From positions 1 to 9,026 of the forward strand of contig DFFQ01000182.1 in NCBI GenBank assembly GCA_002371025.1: a stretch of DNA of 9,026 nucleotides, written 5' to 3'. Positions 1 to 5,555 of the stretch are shown in pieces. The notes beneath the pieces were generated by a model, which saw nothing but the letters and a program-made list of their open reading frames with translations, ran no database searches and was not told the DNA's origin. Each line of letters begins with the position of its first letter. Position 1 is the first letter of the stretch. The DNA comes from Lachnospiraceae bacterium UBA3772. Its GTDB lineage: Bacteria; Bacillota; Clostridia; Lachnospirales; Lachnospiraceae. Both the position numbers and the translations under genes were made by a program.

Positions 1-1
1 T

Positions 2-496
2 GAAAATGGATTAAAACGTGATGTGATCCTTGCGGCTTCTCTTTACTGCTATAATGATCATGCTTTTAAAGAGTATTATGATCTTATAAATTGCTTTGCA
101 AATCAGGTGATTTATGAACTTTCATATGAGCTTTCAAGAGAAGAGTTAGAAAACTTAACTCTTCCTGATGGAACCAAGAGCTATACTTCTTTTTATGGCA
201 GAATGCCGCTTATGATTACAGCTCAGATGCTTACATATGATGAGATGCAGTTAACGGATGAGCTTAATAATCAATTTATAATCACCGGTAACAACCGCCT
301 GGGTTATAATGTCATTCTTAATAAAGCTCCTCTTTGTCTTAACAGATATAGAGAGGATATAAATGATAAAGGAATGATATTTACCGTAGAATCATCACTT
401 GATATGAAGAATATAATAGATAATCTTAAAAATAATGAAGATGTCCTTACTAAAGAAAGTATTACAACGGGACATTATAACAGAGTAGTTTTATAA
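2..496 (+). CDS. U32 family peptidase-like protein, C-terminal part (5' end outside window)
   Basis: The reading frame is open to the left edge (in frame from base 2), so the GTG at 23 is probably an internal valine and the gene starts outside the window. About 164 residues are visible. They match, from memory, the C-terminal region of Firmicutes U32 'peptidase/collagenase-like' proteins: a YGRMPLMITAQ segment, then YNVILNKAPLCL, and a closing TTGHYNRVVL like the usual ending TRGHF.R. Many U32 proteins now look like tRNA/rRNA modification or Fe-S enzymes rather than proteases, so the true reaction is not known here. The cysteines I expect around AQ(C) and (C)xx(C)YN are absent. The stop lies 19 bp before the SEDS gene, so the two are likely co-transcribed. 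Family assignment is fairly firm; function is open. Confidence 0.75.
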   Translation, partial: ENGLKRDVILAASLYCYNDHAFKEYYDLINCFANQVIYELSYELSREELENLTLPDGTKSYTSFYGRMPLMITAQMLTYDEMQLTDELNNQFIITGNNRLGYNVILNKAPLCLNRYREDINDKGMIFTVESSLDMKNIIDNLKNNEDVLTKESITTGHYNRVVL

Positions 497-515
497 CATG
501 AATTAGAGGTTTAAA

Positions 516-1928
516 ATGAATCATATTATTGTTACTATAGCTAAATATTTAAATCTTCTTTTTGTAATCCTTTATACTTTGAAATGTTTTTCGTATTTTA
601 CGGCGAAGAATAAAAAGAAGAGAAACAGCAACTTAAATAAGCAGATATTTTATATATTTGCAATGCATTTTCTTTGCCATGTTTGTCTTTATATAAATAC
701 AGAGAAGATTTATATAATATATTATTATCTGATAGAAATATCCATTGCGATATTCTATATAGTACTTTTTCATTTTGCCTATAAACATGCGTCAAGACTT
801 ATAACTAATAATATTGTCTTTCTTATGCTTGTAGGTTATACAATGCTTACAAGGCTTAATACAAAACTTGCTGTAAAACAGTTTATCCTTGCTACAGCAG
901 CATTAGTTATATGCAGCTTTATTCCTTTTATAATGGGAAAACTTAAAGAAATGGACAAGTGGTACTTGGCTTATGCCATTTCTGGAATAGTTTTTCTTTT
1001 GTCGGTATTTGCTCCGGGGCTTGGTTATTCAGCCTATGGTTCCAGAAACTGGATCCATATAGGTAGTCTTTCACTTCAGCCTATGGAATTTGTAAAAATC
1101 TTATTTATTCTTTTTGTTGCCAGTGCTTTGGTTAAAGCAGAAACAATGAAGGATATCATGATAAATGCAGGCGTTGCCGTGATATTCATGGGTATTCTTG
1201 CTATAGAAAAAGACTTTGGTGCAATAGCAATCTTTTTTATCACTTATGTTTTAATGATCTATCTTGCAACAGGACGTGTCATTTTTATGCTGGGTGGATT
1301 TTCCCTTGCTATAATCGCTGTGATACTGGGATATCTTATGTTTAAGAACAGCCTGTTTTCTCATATTATGGTTCGTGTTGAGGCTTGGAAAAATCCGTTT
1401 AAATTTTATGATACTGGCGGATATCAGGTATGTCAGTCTCTATTTGCTATAGGTACAGGAGGGTTTATCGGATCTGGCCTTGGAAATGGTCTTCCGACCA
1501 CTATCCCTGTAGTTGAAAGTGACTTTATTTTTTCAGCAATATGCGAAGAGTTAGGACTTATCTTTGGACTTGCTCTTATACTTATTTATGTTTCTCAGTT
1601 CATTGCCATAGTTAATATTGCCATGAAATGTAAAAAGCCGTTTTATAAATATGTCACTTTTGGAATCGCTATAACTTATATTGTTCAGACCTTCCTTAAT
1701 ATCGGTGGTGTTATAAAATTTATTCCATCCACTGGTGTTACACTTCCACTTATCAGTTATGGTGTAAGTAGTGTGTTCAGTACGTTGATATTAATGAATA
1801 TGGTTCAATATACATATATACTTGTTAGTAGAGAGGCAGAAGAAATTGAAAAAGAAAGAGAAGATATCATTAAAAGAGCAGCAGAACCAGTCGGGGACAC
1901 TGAATCAGGAACTGCTGGAATTCGATAA
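516..1928 (+). CDS. FtsW/RodA/SpoVE family (SEDS) peptidoglycan polymerase
   Basis: This 470-residue polytopic membrane protein belongs to the SEDS family, which polymerises lipid II into glycan strands together with a class B-type PBP. Family landmarks are visible: GSRNWI at residues 175-180 (usual GARRWI), QPMEF soon after, EKDFGA at 231-236, a GTGGFIGSGLGNG loop, VESDFIF with Asp336 matching the essential extracellular Asp of RodA/FtsW, and PSTGVTLPLISYGVSS ending near 419. The roughly 110 N-terminal residues add several hydrophobic helices before the core, which I recall in Lachnospiraceae homologues. The C-terminal tail is charged. The start ATG is preceded by an AGAGGT ribosome binding site at 505-510. 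Its 3' end overlaps the following transpeptidase gene, which indicates an operon and a functional pair. Sequence alone does not separate FtsW, RodA and SpoVE roles. The usual SYGGSS reads SYGVSS here. Confidence 0.93.
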   Translation: MNHIIVTIAKYLNLLFVILYTLKCFSYFTAKNKKKRNSNLNKQIFYIFAMHFLCHVCLYINTEKIYIIYYYLIEISIAIFYIVLFHFAYKHASRLITNNIVFLMLVGYTMLTRLNTKLAVKQFILATAALVICSFIPFIMGKLKEMDKWYLAYAISGIVFLLSVFAPGLGYSAYGSRNWIHIGSLSLQPMEFVKILFILFVASALVKAETMKDIMINAGVAVIFMGILAIEKDFGAIAIFFITYVLMIYLATGRVIFMLGGFSLAIIAVILGYLMFKNSLFSHIMVRVEAWKNPFKFYDTGGYQVCQSLFAIGTGGFIGSGLGNGLPTTIPVVESDFIFSAICEELGLIFGLALILIYVSQFIAIVNIAMKCKKPFYKYVTFGIAITYIVQTFLNIGGVIKFIPSTGVTLPLISYGVSSVFSTLILMNMVQYTYILVSREAEEIEKEREDIIKRAAEPVGDTESGTAGIR

Positions 1929-3351
1929 GAAAATAGAAAGAAGAAATGAAAATAACAAAAGAAAGAATAAGCCTATTGTATTTATCACTTATATCACTGT
2001 GCTTGTTTTTCTCAGTATGTTCGGATATCTTATCTATTTTCAGATTTTAAAAGCAAAAGATATGGTTGGTAATTCCAGCAATGTAAGACTTGATAATATG
2101 TCAAAATACGTAACCCGTGGAGAAGTGAGAACTTCCGATGGGATAGTTATTGCTGAGACAAGGACTAATGATGAGGGAGAGGAAGAAAGATATTATCCTT
2201 ATGGCTCACTTTTTTGTCATGCAGTGGGATACAATGATTATGATAAGGCAGGAATTGAATTAAGCCAGAATTTCAACCTTCTTACAACCAATGTAAATAT
2301 AGTTGAAAGAGTAAAGAATGATCTTGCTGGAAATAAAAATCCTGGAGATAACGTGATAACTACATTAAATTATGATCTTCAGTCTGCTGCAAGAGATGCA
2401 CTTTCAGATTGTAAAGGAGCAGTAGTTGCAATTGAGCCATCCACAGGAAAAATCCTTTGTATGTATTCGAATCCTTCATTTGATCCTAATGAAATAGATT
2501 CTGTCTGGGAATATGTTCAATCGGATGAAGGGAGAGACAGTACAGTTTTACTTAATAGAGTTACTCAGGGGTTATACGCTCCCGGATCAACATTTAAAGT
2601 TATTACTTCCCTTGAATATATGAGGGAAAATCCAAATGATTATAATAACTATTCTTATACCTGTGATAATACTGATTATTTTACAGGAGTTGAGATCAGC
2701 TGCCATGACGGATCAGTTCATGGAGAAGTGAATCTTAAGGACTCTTTAGCTTATTCCTGCAATACAAGTTTTGCTAATATTGGTTCTCAGCTTGATATTC
2801 AGAAGTTTAGAAATACATGTGATTCTTTATATTTTAACAAGAAGATTCCTTTTGATAATGTTTCAAAATCTTCATTTGTGCTTACTTCACTTACTGATAA
2901 GTCTGAAGTTCCACAGACTGCCATCGGTCAGGGAAATACCCTTGTTACACCACTTCATAATGCTCTTATTATGGCAACTATTGCCAATGGTGGTGTCATG
3001 ATGAAACCAATGATTGTGGACAGGATTGAGAATGCTGACGGAGCTCTGGTTAAGAAATATAATTCTGAAGTGTGCGAAACTCTTATGACGGTTTCGGAGG
3101 CTGTTGAATTAAAGAATCTTATGTCAGGAGTTACAGAGTACGGAACTGCTTCCTGGAGATTTAGTGGTACTTCTATAGTTGGAAAAACAGGAACAGCGGA
3201 ATATGACAGTGAAGGTCACTGTAATTCATGGTTTTCAGGCTTTGATACCGAAAATGATATTGTGGTATGCTGCATTGTTGAGGATTCGGGTTCCAGCGGT
3301 TTAACTGGAGTTGAAGTAGCTGGCAGGGTTTTTGACGCTTACAGCAAATAA
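1846..3351 (+). CDS. Penicillin-binding transpeptidase (PbpA-type, partner of the SEDS protein)
   Basis: This is a DD-transpeptidase that cross-links peptidoglycan outside the membrane. Numbering from the TTG at 1846 (501 residues), there is a charged cytoplasmic N-terminus, one transmembrane anchor at about 43-66, a short N-terminal module, and the transpeptidase domain. The three active-site motifs are intact: STFK at 248-251 (nucleophile Ser248), SCN at 304-306, and KTGTAE from 447. There is no glycosyltransferase domain and no large class B dimerisation domain, as in actinobacterial PbpA. No in-frame ATG exists before the membrane anchor. TTG at 1846 is chosen because GAGG (1833-1836) sits 9 nt upstream; TTG at 1822 has no such site, and CTG codons near 1900 are weaker options. 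The gene overlaps the SEDS gene by 83 bp in another frame, suggesting translational coupling. The exported part carries 11 cysteines. Confidence 0.92.
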   Translation: MKKKEKISLKEQQNQSGTLNQELLEFDKKIERRNENNKRKNKPIVFITYITVLVFLSMFGYLIYFQILKAKDMVGNSSNVRLDNMSKYVTRGEVRTSDGIVIAETRTNDEGEEERYYPYGSLFCHAVGYNDYDKAGIELSQNFNLLTTNVNIVERVKNDLAGNKNPGDNVITTLNYDLQSAARDALSDCKGAVVAIEPSTGKILCMYSNPSFDPNEIDSVWEYVQSDEGRDSTVLLNRVTQGLYAPGSTFKVITSLEYMRENPNDYNNYSYTCDNTDYFTGVEISCHDGSVHGEVNLKDSLAYSCNTSFANIGSQLDIQKFRNTCDSLYFNKKIPFDNVSKSSFVLTSLTDKSEVPQTAIGQGNTLVTPLHNALIMATIANGGVMMKPMIVDRIENADGALVKKYNSEVCETLMTVSEAVELKNLMSGVTEYGTASWRFSGTSIVGKTGTAEYDSEGHCNSWFSGFDTENDIVVCCIVEDSGSSGLTGVEVAGRVFDAYSK

Positions 3352-3398
3352 GTTTTTACATATTTTCCTAAAATAATAAAAATTTACGGTTCTTTTGT

Positions 3399-3427
3399 TT
3401 GATTATATGTAACAGAATTGTTATACT
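3399..3427 (+). promoter_or_regulatory. Sigma-A type promoter for the NUDIX hydrolase gene
   Basis: The -35 is TTGATT (3399-3404) and the -10 is TATACT (3422-3427), separated by exactly 17 bp. TGT directly before the -10 makes an extended -10. Transcription would start near 3434, giving a leader of about 77 nt before the NUDIX start codon. The promoter lies in the 159-bp gap after the transpeptidase gene, where I see no terminator hairpin, so readthrough from upstream is also possible. Confidence 0.7.
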
Positions 3428-3449
3428 TTTATTAGATGTTTGATAATGT

Positions 3450-3469
3450 ATCACATGATGAGTTGTGAT
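3450..3469. promoter_or_regulatory. Small dyad in the NUDIX gene leader (possible operator or hairpin)
   Basis: ATCACA (3450-3455) and TGTGAT (3464-3469) form a perfect 6-bp inverted repeat around an 8-nt loop, just downstream of the predicted transcription start. A competing pair, ATGAT (3455-3459) with ATCAT (3468-3472), overlaps it. It could be an operator or a leader stem, but arms this short can arise by chance. Confidence 0.25.
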
Positions 3470-3510
3470 CATAAGAATAAGACACACCCAAATATGCAGG
3501 AGGGATTGCA

Positions 3511-3963
3511 ATGATTGAAGCAACTAGCTGCGGTGGTGTGGTAATCTTCAGAGGTAAGATTCTTCTGCTTTATAAGAACTACAAGAACAGGAGCGATGGC
3601 TGGGTCCTTCCTAAGGGAACAGTTGAAAAAGATGAAGAATACAACGAGACCGCTTTAAGAGAAGTTGAAGAAGAGACTGGGGTGAAAGCTCAGATAATAA
3701 AATATGTCGGGAAGACTAATTACACATTCACTACATCGAAAGATGTTATAAATAAGCAGGTACACTGGTATCTTATGTCTTCTGACAGTTATTATAGCAA
3801 GCCTCAAAAAGAGGAGTTTTTCTGTGACTCTGGTTATTATAAATATCATGAAGCTTTTCATTTGCTGAAATTTCCAAATGAAAGGCACATTTTAGAAATT
3901 GCTTATGGCGAGTATCTGGCTCTTAAAAAAGCAAATCTATGGGACAGTAAGAAGTATTTTTAA
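3511..3963 (+). CDS. NUDIX hydrolase
   Basis: This 150-residue soluble protein carries a complete NUDIX box at residues 36-58: G36, E42, then REVEEETGV from Arg50 to Val58, fitting GX5EX7REUXEEXGU. The glutamates bind the divalent metal used to hydrolyse nucleoside diphosphates linked to another group. The preceding WVLPKG and the small size resemble Ap4A-hydrolase-type and general housecleaning members, but the substrate cannot be read from the sequence. The start is well defined by AGGAGGG (3498-3504) six bases before ATG. The gene has its own predicted promoter, and the sortase gene follows 47 bp downstream without a clear terminator, so the two may share a transcript. The last codons (KKYF, stop) lie inside a 15-bp direct repeat. 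Confidence 0.92.
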   Translation: MIEATSCGGVVIFRGKILLLYKNYKNRSDGWVLPKGTVEKDEEYNETALREVEEETGVKAQIIKYVGKTNYTFTTSKDVINKQVHWYLMSSDSYYSKPQKEEFFCDSGYYKYHEAFHLLKFPNERHILEIAYGEYLALKKANLWDSKKYF

Positions 3964-3981
3964 AAATAAGAAGTATTTTTA
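3948..3981. repeat. 15-bp direct repeat spanning the NUDIX stop codon
   Basis: The 15-mer TAAGAAGTATTTTTA occurs at 3948-3962 and again at 3967-3981, a 19-bp period. The first copy supplies the final codons and part of the TAA stop of the NUDIX gene; the second lies in the intergenic gap. This looks like a small local duplication, probably slippage in AT-rich DNA. Confidence 0.8.
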
Positions 3982-4010
3982 ATTAAAAAATATTTTAATC
4001 AGGAAGTCAT

Positions 4011-4841
4011 ATGAAAGATAAATTAAATAAGAAAAAGAAAAGCAGTGGAAAAGATGTGGTATTAAATATATTACTTATTATATTTCTTATCATTTTTATT
4101 TTTTCTGCTGTTTATTTATTCAGATACTACTATAAATCTTATAAAAATGAAAAGCACGTAGATTATCTACATGAACTTATAACTAAAAATGAAGAAAAGG
4201 AGAGTGATACAAAAGCAAGTCAGGGAGATGCTGATCTTTATATAACAACCTCAGATGGCAAGAGGATATTAAAAAAATATAAAGATATATATGAATTAAA
4301 TAAAGATTTTATAGGATGGTTAAAGATACAGGGGACTGCTATAGATTATCCGGTTGTTTATACACCGGAAGATGAGCAGAAATATCTTAGACTCGACTTT
4401 GAAGAAAATTATCTAATTGCTGGAACATTGTTTTTATCAGCTAAGTCGGTACCTGAAATACCAGGAAATAATATGATCATTTATGGTCATAATATGAAGA
4501 ATGGTACAATGTTTTCAGATGTTTTATCTTATAAAGATGAGAGTTTTTATAAGACTCATAAATATATAGATTTTGGCACTATATATTTTGAGAATAAATA
4601 TGAAGTGGTTGCGGCATTTAAAATAAATGTAAATAATGACGGTTTTGATTATTACAATCACTCCGGCGTTCTCAGTGAAGAAGAATTTAATGATTATATT
4701 GAGAACTGCTCTAAATTATCGGAATATCAATTTGATTCTAAAGCGGAATATAATGATGAATTATTAACTCTTTCAACTTGTGATTCTTATGGATCTCATG
4801 AGGGAAATAGATTTGTTATAGTCGCTAAAAAGATTAAATAG
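4011..4841 (+). CDS. srtB: Class B sortase
   Basis: This 276-residue membrane-anchored cysteine transpeptidase would join surface proteins to peptidoglycan or assemble surface structures. A lysine-rich cytoplasmic start is followed by one transmembrane helix at about 18-43 (LNILLIIFLIIFIF region), a linker, and the sortase domain. The catalytic residues are His160 in IIYGHN, Cys257 in TLSTC and Arg267 in GNRFVIV. The GHNMKNGTMFSDV stretch and the ending RFVIVAKKI closely follow class B sortases such as Staphylococcus aureus SrtB. ATG is preceded by AGGAAG at 4001-4006. No sortase substrate, pilin or heme-uptake gene is present in this window, so its target lies elsewhere. The gene uses more TTA and ATA codons than the gal genes, which may reflect lower expression. 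It stops only 3 bp from the tRNA gene on the other strand. Confidence 0.93.
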   Translation: MKDKLNKKKKSSGKDVVLNILLIIFLIIFIFSAVYLFRYYYKSYKNEKHVDYLHELITKNEEKESDTKASQGDADLYITTSDGKRILKKYKDIYELNKDFIGWLKIQGTAIDYPVVYTPEDEQKYLRLDFEENYLIAGTLFLSAKSVPEIPGNNMIIYGHNMKNGTMFSDVLSYKDESFYKTHKYIDFGTIYFENKYEVVAAFKINVNNDGFDYYNHSGVLSEEEFNDYIENCSKLSEYQFDSKAEYNDELLTLSTCDSYGSHEGNRFVIVAKKIK

Positions 4842-4844
4842 AAG

Positions 4845-4927
4845 TGCCGGCAGTGGGACTTGAACCCACACGTGGTTACCCACAACAGATTTTGAGTCTG
4901 CATCGTCTGCCATTCCGACATGCCGGC
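4845..4927 (-). tRNA. tRNA-Leu (anticodon CAA)
   Basis: Read on the minus strand, the 83-nt sequence folds as a type II tRNA. The acceptor stem is GCCGGCA (5' end at 4927) paired with TGCCGGC, with discriminator A at 4845. The D arm contains GGAATGGCAG, the anticodon stem is GCAGA/TCTGT, and the loop CTCAAAA places anticodon CAA at 4892-4894. A long variable arm (GTGG-GTAA-CCAC) and a T arm (GTGGG-TTCAAGT-CCCAC) follow. The CAA anticodon with a long variable arm identifies leucine, codon UUG. CCA is not encoded, so it must be added after transcription. It is the only minus-strand gene in the window and lies between two + strand genes. Confidence 0.96.
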
Positions 4928-4939
4928 GGAACGATATCA

Positions 4940-4968
4940 ATATTACCATAGTTGAGAAGGAGTGTCAA
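4940..4968 (-). promoter_or_regulatory. Promoter of tRNA-Leu(CAA)
   Basis: On the minus strand there is a perfect -35 TTGACA (4968-4963), a 17-bp spacer, and a -10 TAATAT (4945-4940) preceded by TGG, an extended -10. The -10 ends 12 bp before the mature tRNA 5' end at 4927, so the leader would be only a few bases. The -35 falls between the ribosome binding site and the start codon of the 81-residue gene on the opposite strand. Confidence 0.85.
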
Positions 4969-4974
4969 AGGTTT

Positions 4975-5220
4975 ATGGCAAAAGTTGGTTTTTTTGAAAA
5001 GAAAAAGATAGGCAAAGAGATAGAAGATATTATTCTCCTTATTGTACAGGATGTTGCTAATAATTATAAAGACAACGCAAAAGTCAATTTAAAAAAATTG
5101 TCTGAAACTGTAGAAAACTATAGGAGACAGGACAAGCTTCAGAATAAAGATTATGAAAGATATGTGAATATCATAAAAGAGTATGAAACAAAGCTTTCTA
5201 ACTGGAAGAGAACATATTAA
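4975..5220 (+). CDS. Small protein of unknown function (81 aa)
   Basis: I do not recognise this protein. It is small, highly charged and lysine-rich, with no cysteine, signal peptide or clear membrane segment; the only hydrophobic run (about residues 19-24, IILLIV) is short and flanked by acidic residues. The pattern suggests two or three amphipathic helices, perhaps a helical bundle or coiled coil, so a cytoplasmic partner-binding role is possible but unproven. AAGGAG at 4957-4962 lies 12 bp before ATG 4975, slightly far but acceptable. A strong terminator about 85 bp after the stop supports a real transcription unit ending here. No convincing + strand promoter is visible just upstream, so it may be read through from the sortase side, across the tRNA in antisense. 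Confidence 0.7.
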   Translation: MAKVGFFEKKKIGKEIEDIILLIVQDVANNYKDNAKVNLKKLSETVENYRRQDKLQNKDYERYVNIIKEYETKLSNWKRTY

Positions 5221-5305
5221 AATGCAGGAAACTGTTTTTCAAAAATATCCTTTGATGGTTGAATATGATTTTTTTCAGATATAAACTGAATACTAAAATC
5301 CTTTG

Positions 5306-5346
5306 CAGATGGCTACAATCTAATTATAGATTTGCCATCTGTTTTT
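5306..5346 (+). terminator. Rho-independent terminator
   Basis: CAGATGGC (5306-5313) pairs perfectly with GCCATCTG (5334-5341). An inner stem, AATCT/AGATT (5317-5321 with 5328-5332), stacks inside with a small bulge. Five T residues follow at 5342-5346. It ends the transcript of the 81-residue gene and separates it from the gal operon. The opposite strand has no T tract after the stem, so it appears one-directional. Confidence 0.85.
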
Positions 5347-5363
5347 AGTTTCAAAAAACCAAA

Positions 5364-5426
5364 TTTGCCAAAAACCAATTTGAATTTGCCAAAACCAAAA
5401 CCAACTTTGCCAAAACTAAAAATTCA
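5364..5426. repeat. Three 21-bp direct repeats with TTTGCCAAAA core, upstream of the gal promoter
   Basis: TTTGCCAAAA occurs at 5364-5373, 5385-5394 and 5406-5415, exactly 21 bp apart each time. The rest of each 21-bp unit is looser and A/C-rich. A degraded fourth copy (TTTCAAAAAACC) may lie at 5350-5361. The core TTTGCCAAA is itself an odd palindrome (TTTG-C-CAAA). Two helical turns between copies would place them on the same DNA face. They lie about 70-120 bp upstream of the gal -35, so binding sites for a gal regulator are a reasonable inference. Slippage in low-complexity DNA is the alternative. Confidence 0.7.
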
Positions 5427-5429
5427 ATA

Positions 5430-5463
5430 TTATTTGTGAATAAATAGATAAAATTTTTTCACA
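5430..5463. promoter_or_regulatory. Dyad upstream of the gal promoter (possible operator)
   Basis: TGTGAATAAAT (5435-5445) and ATTTTTTCACA (5453-5463) are inverted repeats with 10 of 11 matches around a 7-nt spacer. A smaller overlapping dyad, TTATT-TGTG-AATAA, occupies 5430-5443. Both lie 20-50 bp upstream of the gal -35. A related ATTTGTG..A element appears on the minus strand within the promoter spacer (near 5494-5504). This could be an operator or an activator site, but AT-rich dyads are easily found by chance. The remaining parts of the 335-bp gap 5221-5555 show nothing further beyond the terminator, repeats and promoter listed. Confidence 0.35.
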
Positions 5464-5483
5464 TAAACTTAACTAATACAGGG

Positions 5484-5512
5484 TGGACAATCGGTTGCAC
5501 AAATGCTATCAT
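5484..5512 (+). promoter_or_regulatory. Promoter of the galTKE operon
   Basis: The -35 is TGGACA (5484-5489) and the -10 is TATCAT (5507-5512), with a 17-bp spacer and TGC just before the -10 (extended -10). Each hexamer has five of six consensus bases. The start of transcription would be near 5519, giving a leader of about 37 nt. This places ATG 5517 outside the message and supports ATG 5556 as the galT start. Confidence 0.7.
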
Positions 5513-5555
5513 TATTATGTATGACAGAAATAAACGAACAAATGGAGGTTATCTG

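Noticed and set aside
23..25. GTG 23 as the true start of the first gene
   Set aside because: The frame is open upstream to the edge and the protein shows only a family C-terminal region, so this is a truncated gene rather than a 157-residue one.
598..795. Minus-strand open frame of 65 codons inside the SEDS gene
   Set aside because: It lies wholly antisense to a clear SEDS membrane protein, has no ribosome binding site worth noting and shows no recognisable protein features.
2771..3001. + strand frame of 76 codons inside the transpeptidase gene
   Set aside because: It lies in an alternate frame over the intact SCN to KTG part of the transpeptidase; the leucine-rich product is a by-product of codon bias.
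3655..3888. Minus-strand open frame over the NUDIX gene
   Set aside because: It is antisense to a complete NUDIX domain with no independent support.
3982..3999. AT-only dyad after the NUDIX gene as a terminator
   Set aside because: The 7-bp stem contains only A-T pairs and is not followed by a T tract, so it is unlikely to stop transcription.
4845..4927. tRNA-Leu as an integration site for a mobile element
   Set aside because: No integrase, direct repeat of the tRNA 3' end or foreign-looking cargo is present on either side within the window.
5222..5284. 20-codon open frame directly after the 81-residue gene
   Set aside because: It has an ATG and stop but no well-placed ribosome binding site, and such short frames are common by chance in AT-rich DNA.
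5364..5426. CRISPR-like array
   Set aside because: The repeat core is only about 10 bp with 11-bp gaps, far shorter than CRISPR repeats and spacers, and no cas gene is nearby.
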